A stretch of DNA of 64,000 bases from Ochromonas danica (GCA_015146655.1 VKHL01000012.1:186001-250000), one strand, 5' to 3'; shown: positions 34,232 through 45,560, counted from the stretch's first letter. Notes: generated by a model from the sequence alone, not told the origin. Translations and numbers: made by a program.

Positions 34232-37200
34232 ATGTCTAAGAGAGAGTTGTCTTCACAATTAAATCCCTCCTCCGTCTCTGCTGACGTTGTTAAGGACGGA
34301 GAAAGCGCTCAGCCAACAGGGGCAGCGGCGGAGACCTGGGAGGGCGAGAATTATCGAGTGCGCTTTGACGATGATCCTAAGATCCTTCATTACTCAGCTA
34401 CCTTGTCTGATCGTTCAGGAGTGACGGAAGATGCTCCTGTCTCTGCTGAGGTTGATTTGTCCATCGGACTGGCGCCGAACATCAAATCCAGACCCACCAT
34501 CGCTCCTTCACCTCCACCTCCTCCTCCACCACCGCCACCTCCTCGGACTTCCTCTCCCATCGCAACCCCTCCAGAGACGCACAAAGAGGAGGCTGGAGCC
34601 TTGGCCTTCTCCCAGCACCCCGAGGCTGTGCAGATCTGGCAGACTCTGGACAGCGAGCAGCACCAGTATTTCCAGTTCTTCCATCTGACGGAAGCCATCA
34701 AGAAGGAGCAGTACATGAAGGTGAAGACAGGTGTAGCAGGCCATACCCCTTCCTCTGACCGATTCAGTAGACTGAAGAACAGTGCGAAACAGTGGATGGT
34801 GGTATCCTGGACTTTGGATGAGCATGTCTCATGCGAGGACTGGTGTCTTGCCTTGTTTGATAAGTCTTTGCGTTTGAAGCAGGGAGAAGAGGTGGGTCTG
34901 GATCGCATAGTGAGAGCGGCTGCCAAGATCATCCCAGTGTCTGAAATCGCAGACGTCTACATCGACCCGCACAAACCAACCGCTTTTCGAGTGTATCGTG
35001 GGATGGAGGTGATTCAGTTCTCCCCTGCTTCCACCTCTTCAGAAGGCAGTGCGAAGGCAGCGGCTTCTTGGGCAGATGCCATTTTCGCATTGCTACAGCT
35101 TCAGTCATTTGCTGACAAGAGGCTGTTATCGAGGAGGTATGTGGAGTACAAGTCTTTCCTCGAGAAGATTCGCCAGCTGGAGAGTGCAGATCAGAAACAT
35201 CCTAACGAGGTGGTTCAAGAGGTCGAACCTCCTAAAGCAAGTGGTCCATCTCGTCAGTTGAATGAAAACGAAGTTCGCGATAATGTGCCTGTTAGAAGAG
35301 CGTCAATTTTGCAGCAGGTAGTCAATACAGTTTTCTCTTCGCCTGCTTCTTCTGCCCGTAAAGTTCTCCATCACGAGACATCGTTCTCCGATCCTAACCG
35401 CCAGCCTGAAGTCGCAGGTGAGTTGGAAGAGAAAGGTGAGAATAGGGCGGAGTCTTATCAGTCTGCCGCGCAATTCTCTTCTCTCAATTCTCCTGGCCCA
35501 ACGTCTTCTCCACAGCCGAAGTTACCAACTCGACTTGATGACACATTATCACGCTCCAATGCAAATAATCTGTCTGCTTCTAACCTGCAAGAGAAGCAAG
35601 ACTTGGATAGATCGGAACACAAGGAAGATGCCCCCAGACCGACAAGTTATGCAGCACTTGTCTTCAACTCGTCGATCCTTCCCATTCAATTAACTTTGGA
35701 CAATGAGATGAAATGGGATGAAAAGGATGCCCCCGAAACTTCTTCACCTGCTCCTAATGCAGTTGACGATCATCTTTCTCGAGTAGCTTATACTGATCAC
35801 AAACCCATTCCAAGTGAGAGGAACGAAGATCTGAGAAAGAATCGCTTTCTAATGAAGAAAGCTGCTGTCGTGCGCAAAAGGCTGCAGAAGACCGTTGACC
35901 CCAAGGTTCACGTTACTGTACGCAAGGATGGCAGCCAAGTCATTGACAATCCTCTTAAAATGGGTCGACCATGGTCTCCCTCGCGACGCGACCACAGAAG
36001 GAAAATGAAGGAGCCAAGAAATGGGACAGACGCGAAGGAAGAGCCAGCTGTATCACCTGTGCGCACTCCTCAAAGCGAATTGGGCAAAGAGACTGTCTTG
36101 GACCAACTTTTCAATCAGCAGCAACGAAGTATCGAGCGCTGTTTCCCATCTCACGGTAAAAGTGACACAGAGGAGGAGGAGTACAACCCGGCAGAGATTC
36201 TTGATACTCTGTATCGAAGCGAATTCATCGAGCCGTCCTCACGAGAGAAGCTAAAGAAGACAATCCTTTCTCCTCCTTCGTCGAGCCCAAATAGACGCAA
36301 AAAGAAAAGGAATTGGTTGCTTCAGCAAACCCCATCCTCTCCCGAATTTGTCACAAAGTTTCGTAAAAACATCGGCAAAATACAAGCCATCGGTAGAATA
36401 CTAGCCCATGACAGCGATGATTCTCGTGAGAAACAATCGCCTCGTCCCACTTCTCCAACAAGATCCCGCCCCCAAGTGATGGAAAAAGACGGCGAAGTGT
36501 CTCGAGAAGAGAGGAAAGGCGTTAGCACGGACATCACACAGAAGCAGCTCCTGATGCCACCTGCCCCTGACTCTGAGAGTCTTCGTGGAATGACAAGCGA
36601 TTCTGAACGAAAGCGAAGAGCGATTCGAGACGAAACACTTAAAAAGGAACTCACAGATAGCAAAGAGTCTTGCCTTAAGACTCATTCCACGGAAGAACAA
36701 AAGCCTATTGGCAAGACAACGCAAGCACATCTTGAAAAGAGTCGTTCGTTTTTTGGGGATTTTCCCTTTCTGCACTCGTTGTCTTCCTTATTGCTTGGCA
36801 GTGAGGATGAGAGTGAGTTCCCTTCAGCAAAGACTCCTGCCGCTGCCAAGCCTCAATTACTAGTCGCTTCGGCAAAGTCGCAAAGGACTGAACCGAAGCA
36901 GAAGTTGCCTCTCGTTAATGAGCATATCAGAGGAGATAAAACGAAGGGGACCTCACATGATGCTCAAGAAGGAGCTGCTCTAAAAGGAAGAAGAACAAGA
37001 GAAAGTCCTGGAAGTGTTGATCAACGGGCTGCTTCTCTATTGAAAAGCCAGCTTTCTCCTTCTTCGAAGCAAGACAAGCGTGCGAATCAAGTTCTTCCTC
37101 CAGTTCGAGGGCAACGTCAGCAATGGTTAAGTCCCGAGCGTCTGCCAAGTCGCGGTGACGCCAACAATTCGGAACAGAAAGAGCCCGTCAGAATCTCACG

Positions 37201-38442
37201 TTCTCCTCCTTCCTCTATGCGAGGTCTTGTGCCTGGTGTAAGGGGAGTTGGATCGTTTTCTTCATCGTCATCAGACATCGTGTCTTCCTCGCCTTCCCGT
37301 TCCGCGGCGGATCAGCGAGCAACCTCTCCCAGTAGATACATCTCAAAGCGCCTTCAGAGTCCTTCCCATCCTCCAGCACGCAGTGCCGACACCTCCATTC
37401 AGCACATCTCACAGGTGTTTAGCAGAGAGTTGTTCGTGACCTTGGCCAAGCAGCAGCAAGAACAAGAGCACAACAAAGGAGTTGAGGGAGAACCTTCCAT
37501 GAATGAGAAAATGTCTTCAGCTGAGGAAAAGGCTGATTTCACTTCAGAAATAGTTGCTTCTCCTTCTTATCATACAGCATCTGTGACTTCCAAGATTCTC
37601 GCAGCGGAAATCAGCAAAACAAGTTCTACATCTCATGCTGATGTTTCTAAATCTCCGCATCAATCACCTCGTGATGCTCCAACTGTGACACCTGCTCACT
37701 CACCTTCTGTTCCTCCGCCTGCTTCTTCCCCTTTTGACTCTTCTGTGCCTGAGCTTCAAGCTCTCTATGAGCACCATATGATTTCCTTATCTGTGATCAG
37801 TCGAGAAGCTTTGCAGAAGAAGTTGATGACTCTCCCCCCTCGACAAATGGTCTTCCGCGGCGGATTGCAGTATCTGTCTTCTCAGCAGAACTTTCCCACA
37901 GCCTGGGCTGCTGCTGCTATCACAGCGCAGTTATTGGAAGGACAGTATTATCTTCAAGCACGATGTTGCGACGATTTTAAGGAACGTGTTGAAACAGCAG
38001 CACAGCCCACGGGTGACGAGGAGTTTGTTTTCGTACCGCTACAATGTCAGTTACCATTTCACAACGTTTTATGTGTCTTGCGACTCAATCTAATCGCTTC
38101 TATGTCTTTGTGTTTACTTTTGATTTGTGTGCAGGCATTGTGGCGATTGAGATCGATCAGCGAGAAAGTGGAATGTTCAGACTCACTTTCTTGACGAATG
38201 ACACGGGATATCCGCTCGTCTATTCTTCACCTGCAAGTCGCTTCTCATCCAACTCTTCCCAGCCCTGCCTTAGGGTGTTTTCGAATCTTTCTTCCTTCCC
38301 TCCTTCTTCCTCTCCCTCGACAGTGGAGTGCACCATGCTCACCATTTCTCCTTTTACTAACAACAAACCTGAGCACAGAGCCCACTTAGCCAACTTGTGG
38401 CTTCAATTGCTGGCGGAAGCTATTGTTGGTGGCACTGCTTAG
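34232..38442 (+). CDS. PH-like domain protein, long paralogue
   Basis: Exons 34232-38045 and 38135-38442 give 1373 residues. The donor is CAAT/GTCAGT, weaker than its neighbours, and the acceptor GTGCAG/GC; the phase-1 join gives LQ-C-IVAIEIDQ. Seen: poly-proline run (about 92-106), a conserved N-terminal block, then a PH-like fold (about 175-300) with EDWCLALFDKSLRLKQGE strands and a C-terminal helix WADAIFALLQLQSF carrying the typical Trp. About 800 Ser/Pro/Lys-rich, probably disordered residues follow, then a second globular region at the C-terminus. The PH-like block is nearly identical in DNA to the gene at 38766. Inferred: membrane or scaffold adaptor; the ligand is unknown. Confidence 0.65.
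34600..35189 (+). repeat. 590-bp near-identical block, copy 1 (pairs with 38804-39393)
   Basis: Offset 4204. By eye about five or six differences, nearly all in the first 70 nt plus one near the 3' end; the roughly 500 nt between appear identical, including third codon positions. Homology outside the block is much weaker. Confidence 0.85.
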
Positions 38443-38765
38443 TAAACGAGTAAAGGTGCGAGCTTTCTATCCTAGACTATCATGTAAATATTGGAGGGAC
38501 AGATGCTCCCTGCTATTTCATTTTCTTCCTTCGACTGTTAGTCAATCATAATTATTGTATCGATGTCGTAACTCTGGCGCTTCTGTCTTACGTTGAGATA
38601 TACGGATACAGCGCAATCGCTCTCTGTTTTGCATTAATTAATTCTTTTCCAATATTCTCTCTTCTTGTTCCATGGAAGTTTCGCCAAACACTCTGTCCAT
38701 TCCATGGAATCGTCCAGAACATTGCACAATCCTCTGTTGAATTCACATCTGACAAACCCCAAGGG
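38443..38765. promoter_or_regulatory. Gap and promoter between the PH-like paralogues
   Basis: A 323-nt gap with the 3' UTR of the long paralogue and the promoter of the short one. It carries ATTAATTAATTCT (about 38633) and TTCCATGGAAGTTTCGCCA (38668-38686), matching the long paralogue's promoter. Confidence 0.5.
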
Positions 38766-39692
38766 ATGAGCGAAGAAGAAGAAGAGGTAGAAGAGGTTGA
38801 AAGCTTGACCTTCTCCCAGCACCCCAAGGCTGTGCAGATCTGGCAGACTCTGGACAGCGAGCAGCGCCATTATTTCCAGTTCTTCCATCTGACGGAAGCC
38901 ATCAAGAAGGAGCAGTACATGAAGGTGAAGACAGGTGTAGCAGGCCATACCCCTTCCTCTGACCGATTCAGTAGACTGAAGAACAGTGCGAAACAGTGGA
39001 TGGTGGTATCCTGGACTTTGGATGAGCATGTCTCATGCGAGGACTGGTGTCTTGCCTTGTTTGATAAGTCTTTGCGTTTGAAGCAGGGAGAAGAGGTGGG
39101 TCTGGATCGCATAGTGAGAGCGGCTGCCAAGATCATCCCAGTGTCTGAAATCGCAGACGTCTACATCGACCCGCACAAACCAACCGCTTTTCGAGTGTAT
39201 CGTGGGATGGAGGTGATTCAGTTCTCCCCTGCTTCCACCTCTTCAGAAGGCAGTGCGAAGGCAGCGGCTTCTTGGGCAGATGCCATTTTCGCATTGCTAC
39301 AGCTTCAGTCATTTGCTGACAAGAGGCTGTTATCGAGGAGGTATGTGGAGTACAAGTCTTTCCTCGAGAAGATTCGCCAGCTGGAGAATGCAGGCAAGCG
39401 CCGTGGAAACAAGCCGACTCGTAAAGGTCGTGCAGGCTTGAAAGCAAATGTACCGACTCCAAGCGAAGACGTTCCTTTACCTCCTCCGGCTGCCAGTCCC
39501 ACTAGCTGCTGTGCGCTTTTGTTCAACTCACCAAGACTGAGCACAGGAAGCACATGCGATATCAAATATGCCCTTCCTCAAAGCATTCCCTGTGCAAAAG
39601 TTGACATCCTTGTTAAGGAGGATGGAAAGCACGTTGTTGAGAATCCTCTAGTCAATCAAAGACGAAAGCTCGGCGGAGGAGAGACGAAATGA
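38766..39692 (+). CDS. PH-like domain protein, short paralogue
   Basis: 308 residues, single exon, starting with an acidic stretch (MSEEEEEVEEVE). Residues about 14-209 match the long paralogue almost exactly. The tail is short and diverged but still recognisable: PTSCCALLFNS versus PTSYAALVFNS, and VDILVKEDGKHVVENPL versus VHVTVRKDGSQVIDNPL. The gene is therefore an older tandem duplicate lacking the long disordered region and C-terminal domain, with its PH-like core recently homogenised. It could compete with the long form for the same ligand; this is inference. Confidence 0.7.
   Translation: MSEEEEEVEEVESLTFSQHPKAVQIWQTLDSEQRHYFQFFHLTEAIKKEQYMKVKTGVAGHTPSSDRFSRLKNSAKQWMVVSWTLDEHVSCEDWCLALFDKSLRLKQGEEVGLDRIVRAAAKIIPVSEIADVYIDPHKPTAFRVYRGMEVIQFSPASTSSEGSAKAAASWADAIFALLQLQSFADKRLLSRRYVEYKSFLEKIRQLENAGKRRGNKPTRKGRAGLKANVPTPSEDVPLPPPAASPTSCCALLFNSPRLSTGSTCDIKYALPQSIPCAKVDILVKEDGKHVVENPLVNQRRKLGGGETK
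38804..39393 (+). repeat. 590-bp near-identical block, copy 2
   Basis: Partner of 34600-35189. Flanks diverge abruptly on both sides (GAGCC/AAGC upstream; CAGATC/CAGGCA downstream). Confidence 0.85.
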
Positions 39693-40164
39693 GCAAGGAC
39701 CATCCTGCTTGTGCCTTGGCACCAATTTTTGATCAATAAGAAGCAAGCTGCTATAAATCATTGTTATCTATCACAATTCACTCTACCATATGCAATTGGA
39801 GTGAAAAACCACACTTGAGAAGTTTCCAGACCACAACAGCTTTCTCGTGCTATTTCTATCATATCATTAGCTGCTATGATGACATATTTTGAACTTTGCT
39901 GGAGAGGAGATATGGATGGCCGCAGTAAGAGGTCTTCACTGCTATGGTTCGTTCTGTTCGACTTTGTCTCTCTTTATTGCGTTTACCTTATTTCATCATT
40001 AATCATCGTCATCACTATTTAATACATCCTCCACATCATGCAAATTGCTGATGTGGGTTAATCACTTTTATTTTCATTACTTGGCCTTACACTCATTGCT
40101 TTGTTTATTCTGAAAGAGCACATACAGTTGATGGATAATTGATCAGACGCTCGTGGTCTCTTGT
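39693..40164. other. Convergent gap
   Basis: 472 AT-rich nucleotides between two 3' ends. I see no gene, RNA or repeat here. Confidence 0.6.
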
Positions 40165-41031
40165 CTAGTGTTGATTGCTCGCAGAAGGTGTGAAAGGGTC
40201 TCCAGTAGAGAACGACTCGAGGATGTTTGCATCATATTGAGGGAACTCCTTGATCAATCTCTCAGCCCGACGGTGCTTAAACCACATGGTGAAAGGTTTG
40301 GCTCCAAGGTTCTCCATCTGTGAGCGAGCATATTGCATGCAGAGCAGGAAGAAGCTGATGGTACCCAGAGGAGGCTCCATCCAGTTCCATGCAAAGGTAC
40401 CCACTTCGAGAGGGGTTTCAAGATCCTTGGCATCGGGAACATCGGAAGTGACATAGATCTCATTGAACCACAAGACTGTAGTGTAGTCAAAGATCATTGG
40501 AATAGAAGCCACAGCGCCTCCCACAGCCAAAGTGATGCCAAGCTTGTACGGCAAGGTGAAGAGGAACAGACCCTAGAGAACAGCCAAGTCATGTCAGCCG
40601 CGAGATAATCGCTCAACGCTGCTGTTCCGATTGGATTTACCTTGCGATTGGACGCCAAGATCTTGGTGAAGGTCAAATTAGCATCAGGCCAGCTGACACC
40701 GTCAACTGCCATGATCTCACGAATGAGTCGCTCCTCTCTAGCCTCCTGGTCTCCCATGATGGCCATGTTGAGCAAGATTTCGTTTGGCATCTCATTATAG
40801 TTACGAGGCATCTTCTTGGCTTGCTCAACGGTCACCAAAGAACTCATATTGGTTCTCACTTGATGCTATCTCATCCATGAGGAGTGATGTTAGTGATTCC
40901 TGTGTAATATTTTTCATGAGCTAAATGATAAACAATCTCACCACAAAAGATGCCGTTGGAAGTGGAGAACACTTCATTCCATTCACTCTCTTGGAGAAGG
41001 CGAGCACAGAAAGACGACTTCTAGAAAACAT
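40165..41031 (-). CDS. Conserved small mitochondrial membrane protein, function unknown
   Basis: Three exons on the minus strand: 41031-40942, 40865-40641 and 40572-40165, introns 76 and 68 nt, all phase 0, 240 residues. Exon 1 encodes an Arg/Ser-rich, acid-free presequence (MFSRSRLSVLAFSKRVNG) of mitochondrial type. It was found from splice phase: donor TTTGTG/GTGAG, acceptor GATAG/CATCAA. Without it the protein would start at MSSLVTVEQ (40847, 204 residues). The body has two membrane-spanning segments around PYKLGITLAVGGAVASIPMI and WMEPPLGTISFFLL, with NEIYVTSDVPDAKDLETPLE between. These blocks look strongly conserved but I cannot attach a named family. An inner-membrane respiratory-complex accessory role is only a guess. 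Confidence 0.66.
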
Positions 41032-42022
41032 CTTTACTCTATTCTTAGCAGTTAGTAAGTGGTAGTAGGGGTGGGATCGGATGACTCGGAGGAGAGACTG
41101 CAGGGATAAGTTGGATAGTCAAGATACCGACTGCTGCTGTGGGCTGCACTGTATGACTGCCGCGGAACTCTCTCACCGCGCCTCTGCTGTGCCACTGCCT
41201 GCTGTGCTGCCACCAGCGAGCGGGGAGTGCGAAATTTTCGGTTGCAACGGTCAACTGACATCTCTAGATCTGCTGCTGTAAGTTAGATGCAAGTGCTTGT
41301 CGGGAATTACAGAGTGTTTCTAATGAGAGCTGTAGATTGAAAACAAACTTAAGGATTAGCTTATAACTGAATACGATATAATAATATCTCATCCATACAA
41401 CTACTCTAATTGGAATGAGTCACCGAATTCAATAGCTACGCCTACTTGAGCACATATAACCTAACTAGGTATACATATTGCACTTATCTCCAATCCCATC
41501 TCTTCCAGAGCGTTACAGAGCTTCTGATATGAACGAGGAGGAAGAGGGGAGAAGTATAATATGATGCACAACAACTCGACGGAAATGATTTCCAGCAATG
41601 GACAAGGAGGTTAACACAGCATCCTCCTCTCATGTGCTTCAACAAACAACTACTAACATACACATACCTCTAATACACACATATGGCTAACATACATATG
41701 ATATAAAACAATAGGACATTGCCAGCAAAGGAGCAAGCGATGACCAACTGACTTTCAAGCCAGGACGAATAAATATTAACTGACATGATTTGGTCTCGAA
41801 GAAAGGAAAACAAGATCAACACTATGTGGCTGAGAACTACGACTACTTTTGTTCATACTCTTCATCTACTCATTGAAAACATGATGAGCGGTGATAAAGG
41901 CTGAATGGACTGCACTTTGCACACTGATACAGAAAATAAAAGATAATGGTGGCCATTATCCTGATAGCCCTCACAAATCAATCGACGATATTTCTATAGT
42001 CAACCCACAGTTGTATTGAGGA
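41032..42022. other. Gap between two minus-strand genes
   Basis: 991 nt holding the promoter of the mitochondrial protein gene and the 3' region of the ankyrin gene. Overlapping frames at 41045-41281 come from a pyrimidine/purine-biased stretch and show no conservation features. A relative of the CTTAAG motif (CAAACTTAAGG) lies near 41346. Confidence 0.55.
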
Positions 42023-43387
42023 CTAGATAACAGCTGGGCAGGACCCTCCACTGGAAGAAGAAAACAAAGAGAAGGAAGTGGCTGTCGTGGAGTCAGCAGC
42101 CGCTGGATGATGCGAAGGTTTCTGGAAAAAATACGAAGAAAACGAAGAGGAATGCATAGGGCAACGCCCAATACCAGAAGATCCTTCGCTGCTGTTGTAA
42201 TTCATAGAGAAGTGATGACGATAAGCTGTCTTTGGATGCTGCATAAGTCTGTGAGCACTTTCATAATTGTGCAGTTCGAAAGCCCACGCTAAGGCAGTGC
42301 GGCCTGAATCATCCATGAGGTTGACATCTATCTCATGGTGCTGAAGGAGATGGTGAAGAAGATGAGGAAAGGTTTGGCGGTGGGCATTCACACCAACCGC
42401 ATACATCAAAGGTGTCAAGCCATTCTAGAAAGTCAAGCTGCCATTAGTCCACATACAACGCAAGCATTTGTTAGAGAAGCTTACCAATTGATGACAACGA
42501 AAGTTCACATCAATGCTAGGATGAAGTAGGAGTAGTTTTACGATGTTCTCATGGGGTGCTGCCATGAACAGAGCCGAACAGAAATCTCTCTATACAGCAC
42601 ACATTTCATTGTTATACTCTTATCCTCCAGGATATAGGCTCTGTTTACTTACACCCACGGGCAGATTCGGCTGAATACCAGGGATGGTCAGTAAAGACCT
42701 CACCACATTCTCCTGGCCGTAGACACAGGCTTGGAATAAAACGACCGAGGCAGTCTAAAGCGAATTAGAAGCTGAAGGTCACATCTATGTTGATGGAAAT
42801 ATGCTAAGGGAGTCACTGACCGGAGTCCACAGCAATAAGTCTCCACCAAGTAAATCCATCGTCAGAGGGAGAGTGCCATGTCTGCATGCCATACATAGAG
42901 CTGACGCTCCCATCTAGTAGCACATCGTCGGATGTTAGAGAATGAAACAAAGAAGTGAAGAGTTAGTTAGACAAAGAGGTAACCTCATTCTGATCCATGA
43001 CATCAGCTCCTTCTTGATGAAGCAGACGCAGTACTGTCGACGACTTGTTTTCACCGTATGCCATCATCGTGAGCATGCTCAAGGTCTAGACAAACGACAA
43101 CCAGCATCAAACAAACAGTCCCCTGTGTTGAGGAAGAGGGAGAAACTCACCGAATCGGCATCAGGGTTCTTCCAATATGCACTTTTCAACATTTTGCGAC
43201 TTGGTGTGAAGAGCAATTGACGAACCAGATCTATTAAGTCCTCCCGAACAAAGTGGAACAGCATATTGCCAAATGGATAAGCATCACTATCAGCATAATC
43301 TTCTTCTTCATGATCAACAGGAAGTGACTCGTCATCATCGAAATAAGTGGAGAATTGGTTGTAATACATTGAATCTTGACTTGCCAT
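42023..43387 (-). CDS. Six-exon ankyrin repeat protein
   Basis: Exons (minus): 43387-43151, 43085-42984, 42913-42821, 42754-42653, 42589-42485 and 42424-42023; 346 residues. All five introns (60-70 nt) are phase 0. Exons 2-5 are 102, 93, 102 and 105 nt, each close to one ankyrin repeat: for example TLSMLTMMAYGENKSSTVLR, MGASALCMACRHGTLPL, CSALFMAAPHENIVKLLL, and NGLTPLMYAVG opening exon 6. The N-terminus is acidic (MASQDSMYYNQFSTYFDD) and the tail Ser/His-rich. The second intron uses a GTTACC donor, weaker than the rest. Ankyrin repeats bind protein partners; the partner is unknown. Only fragments show as open frames, so the exon chain rests on phase and repeat register. Confidence 0.8.
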
Positions 43388-43979
43388 GTTATCAGAGTAT
43401 CGATGATATTAAAACTTGAGGAAAGGCGAATAACAGGAAAGAAAGGCGACGCAAGGGGGATGTCGCGCGTGTCAATGAATAATGAACGAATAATGAACAA
43501 GAAGAAGTTGGGAGGAAGTAGAGGTATTGACCGAAGTGTGGTTCAGTGGGTTGGACTGGGCGGACCCTAGTTCTGCTGCTCGCCTTCTTCTTCTCATCAT
43601 CACCTCTCTTCTTGTGCTGTCAACTGGAACTCAGCGCAGCTCTCCCTTGTTTCGCCGTGCCAGCACGGCCCCGTGGCGGTTGGCCTGCTGTGCTCTCCCT
43701 CGTCACCACTTCCCTGCTGCTCCCCGCACTTCCTTCTCCAGCAGATTTCCAGATTTCCATCCCCAAGTCTACTGTTTTGGATTCACAACTTCAAATGCTG
43801 TATGGCGATGTATTTAATTAGTGCTATCTAGTATTTAGCAATTCTCAAATTATTAAAATACTTGTGTGTATTTTATTAACAGTATGTGCTGCTTAAGCTT
43901 CGTCCTTTAGGAATGTTCAAGAGTACACGAAAAACAAAGAAGTTCACTGTCTTTCAATTACAATAGAATACACTGCCAT
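43388..43979. other. Gap: ankyrin promoter and KsgA 3' region
   Basis: 592 nt. A pyrimidine-rich stretch (about 43565-43750) gives Leu/Ser-rich frames on the plus strand without an ATG start; 43810-43880 is AT-rich. No gene supported. Confidence 0.55.
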
Positions 43980-45375
43980 CTACATCTGACTCAAGAGGCC
44001 TCTCCAAACGTCAGCCTTCTGATTGCGCAGATATCTCGTAGAAATTTCATCGGCATTCGCCCCATCAGGTGGAATAACAGCCTTCTGAGGCACCGCTTCG
44101 CGCACATGGTCAGGAAGATCCGCTGGCAACTTTCCTTTATACATTTCACGGGTAAGGGCAAGAAATTCCCCAGGGGAGATCTCTTCAGGTCGCTTCGTTG
44201 CCCAAGTCTCTGGTAAGAACAGTTCCTCTGTTGCGATTAGATCCTTCAAACTCTGCCGAAGCATCTTTCGTCGCTGACGGAAAGAAGTAGTAACCACTCT
44301 ATTTACGATGAATCAATTCATCAGTCAACAAACTATGAAGTTCAAAAGTCAATGCCACTAACTTTCTCAATTGTTCGGGAAAGACTGTCTTCAACTCCGG
44401 ATGCTGCTTTGTGAAGTCCACAGACAGCAAGGCAGAGTCCACCTTGGGCACAGGATAAAACACATTTGGAGGGATCTTTAGCACCATACGGCTCTCGGCA
44501 TAAAGCTGGAAAACGACGGAAGGGATGCCATAGTCTTTCGTGCGAGGCTTGGCACAGATTCGTGTAGCAACCTCCCACTGCATAGTGACTACAGCGAGCT
44601 CAACATGTTCGTAGGCATCGGCCAGCGAAAATAAGACTTGGGATACTATGTAGTAGGGTAGGTTAGCAATGATGGAAACAGGTCCGCCCACATCCTCTGC
44701 ATACCGCCGCCAGTCGAACTGCAGCACATCATAGCGCATCACTCGGAATCGAGGAAGCTTTTCATTTAAGAATGCAATAGCACGCTGATCAATTTCAATG
44801 GCGTTCATTTTGGGGTAGATAGGGTGAAGCGACCGAGAGAGGGCACCAGTGCCAGGCCCGATCTCCAGAACTCGTTTGCCCAGTTTTTCTTCCATCTGCT
44901 CTTCGGAGGCCTCCGTCGACTGTTTGGTGGAAGCTGCTGTCTGTTTGTGTCTCTCTAACATTTTATTCTCGTGCTGCGCTCGGAAGGCATCAACGATCTT
45001 AGTGACATAGTTCTGATCGGACAAGTAGTTTTGTCCAAGACTCTGTTTGGGACGGAATTCTCCTGGTGGAAGAGTGAAAGGACGGTCAGGCACAGGCTCA
45101 TCTACTTCCTTCTTTACCTCTTTAACATCAGACCGCTTTTGCCCTTTGAAGAATCTGGGGGCGTGTTTTGAAGAGGAGGAAGGAGAAGATGAGGGACGGG
45201 AGGATGAAGTCGACATGAAGAGTGCCGTCGCGGGAGAAAAAGTGTGCCTGCACTTTGCACCAGGCCTACAAGCTAGTCTCAGCGCACAAGCAGAATATCC
45301 AGCCATTAATGCCAGAACCATCGCAAAGAAAGGGATAGGGAAGAAAAAGTGATTGGACCTCATGCTATGCACCAT
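43980..45375 (-). CDS. KsgA/RsmA-type rRNA adenine dimethyltransferase, organellar (probably plastid)
   Basis: Dimethylates two adjacent adenines near the 3' end of small-subunit rRNA using SAM. Exons (minus) 45375-44363 and 44298-43980 join across a 64-nt intron (AA/GTTAGT to AATAG/A), giving QLRK-VVTTSFRQRRK; 443 residues. Seen: KQSLGQNYLSD at the fold start, motif I VLEIGPGTGALS, acidic NAIEID, motif IV NLPYY, and the C-terminal FxQRRK helix. An internal Lys/Glu linker separates the first helix from motif I. The N-terminus (start at 45375 or, better for a signal peptide, 45363) has a hydrophobic segment FFFPIPFFAMVLALMAG, then a Ser-rich stretch, consistent with plastid import. The cytosolic Dim1 and mitochondrial mtTFB homologues lack such a signal. 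Confidence 0.86.
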
Positions 45376-45483
45376 CCCCTCGCCAACCTCAAGAAACAGT
45401 TTCCACTGCAGGGAGAAGTCGTTTCTTTTCCCCTCGCCAACCTCAAGAAACAGTTTCCTCGGCAAGGAGAAGTCGTTTCTTTC
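45376..45483. repeat. Two tandem 54-bp units abutting the KsgA start codon
   Basis: Units start at 45376 and 45430, sharing CCCCTCGCCAACCTCAAG and GAGAAGTCGTTTCTTT, with a few differences in the middle. They lie in the 186-nt divergent gap between KsgA (-) and the DUF2009 gene (+). The period is a multiple of three and open in the KsgA frame, but an ATG in that frame exists only inside the opposite gene, so I treat it as 5' UTR/promoter. Confidence 0.8.
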
Positions 45484-45560
45484 CCCGGAGGACCGGTAAC
45501 GGGACGGTCTGACTGCGAAGGGCGAGGCAAAGAGAGCTTCGGACTGCCAATTCCTCAGCA

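Noticed and set aside
43546-43821. Possible small secreted protein with a hydrophobic start
   Set aside because: The frame has no ATG (it begins with GTG) and derives from a pyrimidine-rich stretch.
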